From positions 21,975-85,974 of the forward strand of contig DIUO01000031.1 in the NCBI GenBank assembly GCA_002422365.1: 64,000 nt of DNA, given 5' to 3'. The notes below the pieces were generated by a model. It saw nothing but the letters and a program-made list of their open reading frames with translations. It was not told the DNA's origin and did not search any database. Origin of the DNA: Proteobacteria bacterium UBA6156 (GTDB lineage Bacteria; Pseudomonadota; Alphaproteobacteria; UBA2136; UBA6156). Positions 61,453 to 64,000 of the stretch are shown in pieces. How positions within the stretch are numbered: the first letter of the stretch is position 1; each line of letters opens with the position of its first letter. The position numbers and the translations under genes are program-made.

Positions 61453-62733
61453 TTATTTACGGTTGACCAGTTCGCTGACCATCAGCACGTTGTTGGCGAT
61501 GTCGTTGGTGACGGCGGATTGTTCCTCGGTGGCTGCTGCGACGGTGTTGGCGCTTTCCATCACGCCTTCCACCAGGTTCTTGATGGAGCCCAGAGTGTGG
61601 GAGACGTTGCTGGTGATATCTTGCATGCCTTTGATTTCGGATACAATTTTCTCGGTTGACTGGTTGGTTTGGTTGGCGAGTTTTTTGACTTCGTCGGCCA
61701 CCACGGAGAAGCCGCGGCCTGCGTCGCCCGCGCGGGCGGCTTCTATCGCCGCGTTGAGCGAGAGGAGGTTGATCTGGTTGGAGATGTCGTTGATCAGTTT
61801 GACGATTTCTCCCATGCTGGTGGCGGCTTTGAGCATGTCGTTGGTGTAGTTGGTGGCGACTGCCGTTTCGTTGGAGACATTCTGGATGTTGTCGCGCGTC
61901 ATGGCCATGCTGCGGGCGATGTCTTGGATGGAGCCTGTCATCTCGTGCGTGGCGGCGGCGACGGATGCGGCGACCTCGGACGTTTGTTTGGCCAGTTGCT
62001 TTTGCTCGCTGATGTCGGTGGCGTATTTGGTGACCATGTAGGGTTTGCCATCGTTCCCGAACACCGGGTTGTAGCTGGCCTGAATCCAGACTTCTTTGCC
62101 GCCTTTGCCGATACGGAGGAATTCTCCGGCCTGGAAGTCTCCGCGTGCCAGCGAGACCCAGAAGTCTTTGTAGGCGGGGGTTTGGGCGTAGGAGGGCTCG
62201 ACAAACATCCGGTGGTGCTGGCCTTTGATTTCGGCCATGGAATAGCCCAAGGCGCCGAGGAAGTTGCTGTTGGCTTCGAGAATGATGCCATCGAGTGAAA
62301 ACGAAATGACGGCCTGGGTGCGGTCGAGGGCTTCTTTCATTTTCAGGGTTTTTACGGTGATGTCGGTGGCGAACTTGACGACTTTGACCGTTTTGCCGCT
62401 GGAGTCGTAAACCGGGTTGTAGGTGGCTTCGATATAAACATCGCGCCCGCCCTTGGCGATACGCTTGAACTGAGCGCTTTTGAATTTGCCGCCGGCGAGA
62501 TCTTCCCAGAACGTGCGGTAGTCGGGGCTGGCGACGTAGTTGGGCTCGACAAACAGGCTGTGGTGCTTGTCGACGATTTCTTCCAGCCGGTAGCCCAGGC
62601 CTTTGCAGAAGTTCTCGTTCGCCCAGAGGATTTTGCCCTGCGGCGTAAAATGAATGATGGCGAGGGAACGGCCAAGGGCGTCGAGAATGGCGGCGTTGTC
62701 GGTTTGGAGACCCATACGGGAAAGCAGGCTCAT
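61453..62733 (-). CDS. Soluble methyl-accepting chemotaxis protein with two PAS domains
   Basis: 426 residues. Two tandem PAS domains of near-identical build (about 12-128 and 135-250; both contain HH-x-x-FVEP, FWEDLAGG/FWVSLARG, and YNPV), then a cytoplasmic signalling domain with the hairpin tip LINDISNQINLLSLNAAIE and AARAGDAGRG. No membrane helix or HAMP domain. It would sense an internal ligand or redox state and signal to CheA/CheW, absent here. The AAGG spacing supports ATG 62733. Confidence 0.95.
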   Translation of the reverse strand: MSLLSRMGLQTDNAAILDALGRSLAIIHFTPQGKILWANENFCKGLGYRLEEIVDKHHSLFVEPNYVASPDYRTFWEDLAGGKFKSAQFKRIAKGGRDVYIEATYNPVYDSSGKTVKVVKFATDITVKTLKMKEALDRTQAVISFSLDGIILEANSNFLGALGYSMAEIKGQHHRMFVEPSYAQTPAYKDFWVSLARGDFQAGEFLRIGKGGKEVWIQASYNPVFGNDGKPYMVTKYATDISEQKQLAKQTSEVAASVAAATHEMTGSIQDIARSMAMTRDNIQNVSNETAVATNYTNDMLKAATSMGEIVKLINDISNQINLLSLNAAIEAARAGDAGRGFSVVADEVKKLANQTNQSTEKIVSEIKGMQDITSNVSHTLGSIKNLVEGVMESANTVAAATEEQSAVTNDIANNVLMVSELVNRK

Positions 62734-62862
62734 GGTTATTACCTTTATTATTTTTGTTCATAGTGAAACGATTTTGCGGCGTGTAAAGGAGGGGCACCAA
62801 AATATATTCGGGGGGCATGCAAGGATGTCGCGCGGGGCGTTTTTTCATGTAGGATGTTTGCT

Positions 62863-63786
62863 ATGATGAAGCTGCATGATTCTCCTGCTGACCAGGCGAC
62901 AATCCTGTTGGATTTTGAGGCTCCGGCTGCCGTGGAGGTGATGCACCAGGTTTCGGAATGGCGGGGGTTCAGGTTGGAGCACTCGGCCATGCCCCTGCCT
63001 GCGGCGTATGAATTTAAAGGTGCGCATGTCGGACAACATTACCTAGCCTACCATGACCTGGTTTTAAAACAGGGGGATATGGAAATTGACGGCTATAAAG
63101 ATGAACAGGGCAGGGCGCGTATACCCGGGCAAGACCTGCGCGGGCGCCTGACCTATATACCCAGTGGCCGCGCCTTTAGCGGGTGGGCCGTGCCGGAGGA
63201 GCGGGCGAACTCGTTTTCGACGCTCAGTTTTAGGCCGGAGCTGATGGGGGAGGAGCTGGAAATTGCGTTTAGCGGGCATGAACCCCAACCGCAGATTTAT
63301 TTTGTAGATGAAGCCCTGAAAGCGGTAATGCTGAAGCTGGAACATGTGCTGAAAAGCAGCCACCCGCACACGGCGCTGTATGTGGAAAGCCTGGGCTTAG
63401 CCCTGGTGCTGGGGCTGAACGATAACCTGGTGCGTGCCTGCGGCGCCGCCCTGAAGCGCGGCGGGCTGGGCCGCAGGCAGCAAGAAGTGGTGCAAGCCTA
63501 TATTATGGCCCACATTGGCAAAGACATGACGCTGGATGAGCTGGCCAAGTTGGTGGATATGAGCCGGTTCCATTTTTCCCGCGCGTTTAAGGTGTCGTTC
63601 GGAGAGTCTCCGGTGCGGTATGTGAACCGCGAGCGCTTCCGGCTGGCCCAGGCGCTGCTGAAAGACACCAGCCAACCCCTTGCCCAGATTGCCCTCCAGG
63701 TGGGTTTTGGCAGTGTGCAGCGGTTGCTGAAAGTGTTTAAGGATTTTGCGGGCGTGACGCCGGGGGAGTATCGGCGGTTGGTGTGA
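62863..63786 (+). CDS. AraC-family transcriptional regulator
   Basis: 307 residues from ATG 62863 (AGGA eight bases upstream; ATG 62854 and 62866 are alternatives). An N-terminal sensor region of about 190 residues, then a two-HTH AraC domain: KDMTLDELAKLVDMSRFHFS and PLAQIALQVGFGSVQRLLKVF, ending FAGVTPGEYRRL. It is divergent from the chemoreceptor; target and inducer unknown. Confidence 0.93.
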   Translation: MMKLHDSPADQATILLDFEAPAAVEVMHQVSEWRGFRLEHSAMPLPAAYEFKGAHVGQHYLAYHDLVLKQGDMEIDGYKDEQGRARIPGQDLRGRLTYIPSGRAFSGWAVPEERANSFSTLSFRPELMGEELEIAFSGHEPQPQIYFVDEALKAVMLKLEHVLKSSHPHTALYVESLGLALVLGLNDNLVRACGAALKRGGLGRRQQEVVQAYIMAHIGKDMTLDELAKLVDMSRFHFSRAFKVSFGESPVRYVNRERFRLAQALLKDTSQPLAQIALQVGFGSVQRLLKVFKDFAGVTPGEYRRLV

Positions 63787-63835
63787 GGCTGCTTTGGTGG
63801 GGTTGGGGTTTCGTATAAAATTATGGCTTTGGAAT

Positions 63836-63912
63836 GCCCGAAGAGATTGAGGCTTTGTATTTTTAATCTAGCGCTACGCGCACGAACTTTGAACGCCTCG
63901 TTCTCTTCGGGC
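63836..63912. repeat. Inverted repeat downstream of the AraC gene
   Basis: GCCCGAAGAGATTGAGGC (63836-63853) pairs with GCCTCGTTCTCTTCGGGC (63895-63912), 16 of 18 positions matching, loop 41 bases. Confidence 0.75.
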
Positions 63913-63939
63913 GCGCCCATGAGTTTGTTTTTATAAGGA

Positions 63940-63957
63940 AAGCCCCTTGCGGGGCTT
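63940..63957 (+). terminator. Hairpin terminator AAGCCCC/GGGGCTT
   Basis: Identical stem and loop to 61413-61430; closes the AraC transcript region. Confidence 0.65.
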
Positions 63958-63986
63958 GGAATTAGTATAAAACTTATGGTGTTTAT

Positions 63987-64000
63987 TGCCCGAAGAGATT
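63987..64000. repeat. Start of a second copy of the repeat at 63835, cut by the window end
   Basis: TGCCCGAAGAGATT, with a preceding TATAAAA-YTTATGG-like stretch also seen before the first copy; spacing 152 bases. The rest is outside. Confidence 0.6.

Overview
The window reads as chromosomal DNA of an alphaproteobacterium. Supporting this are a CoxF-like small protein next to cytochrome oxidase subunit III, a DUF465 protein, a HIG1-type twin-membrane protein, an RNase E with a large insertion in its S1 domain, a coupled amiC/mrcA pair, a MAPEG protein and BioY. A deep or unusual lineage is possible, but the sequence does not name one. No tRNA, rRNA, CRISPR array, insertion sequence or replication origin was seen. 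The top strand is markedly rich in G and T throughout: plus-strand genes favour GTG/CTG/TTG/AGC/AGT codons and minus-strand genes favour GTC/CTC/TCC. This suggests the whole window lies on one replichore, with the top strand leading.

Layout. 0-1.5 kb (minus): end of a cytochrome c oxidase cluster. 1.6-8.5 kb: prfB with a programmed +1 frameshift, a giant AsmA/DUF3971 protein, a DUF192 lipoprotein and a DsbD/ScsB-type reductase. 8.5-17.5 kb: a diguanylate cyclase, YbjQ, a Zur-like regulator, two related proteins of an unknown family, Kup, then hfq-hflX. 17.5-25.7 kb: a PAS-GGDEF-EAL protein, ferredoxin plus a GH3-like protein, DUF465, BioY and MurA. 25.9-33.2 kb: GlyA, then a minus-strand stretch with accB-accC, an M48 protease with a helical C-terminal half and a Trp/Gln-rich protein. 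33.4-37 kb: an AT-rich ankyrin gene and rne. 37.3-44 kb: two peptide-type ABC permeases translationally coupled to a cell-wall amidase, then PBP1A and ArfB. 44-53.7 kb: hisS, a long ThyX-like protein, Mrp, hflK-hflC-miaA, small hydrolases and a chbG/ydjC remnant. 53.8-60.6 kb: sucA, sucB and lpdA interleaved with Nudix, YecM-like and MAPEG genes. 60.7-64 kb: an unknown protein, a soluble PAS chemoreceptor and an AraC regulator.

The genes are mainly housekeeping: 2-oxoglutarate dehydrogenase, biotin uptake plus acetyl-CoA carboxylase subunits, peptidoglycan synthesis and remodelling, RNA metabolism (Hfq, RNase E, MiaA), membrane quality control (HflK/HflC) and c-di-GMP signalling.

The most distinctive signal is in the repeats. 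Short tandem heptamer (one octamer) arrays of several unrelated sequences lie at gene ends, where they often contain or touch the stop codon. They also lie in frame inside accB, sucA (twice), sucB and lpdA, mostly at flexible linkers. They resemble the STRR repeats described in cyanobacteria. A second class consists of hairpin-forming repeats whose conserved ends flank central stems that differ in sequence yet keep pairing. Together they look like a lineage-specific repeat system that spreads into both intergenic and coding DNA.
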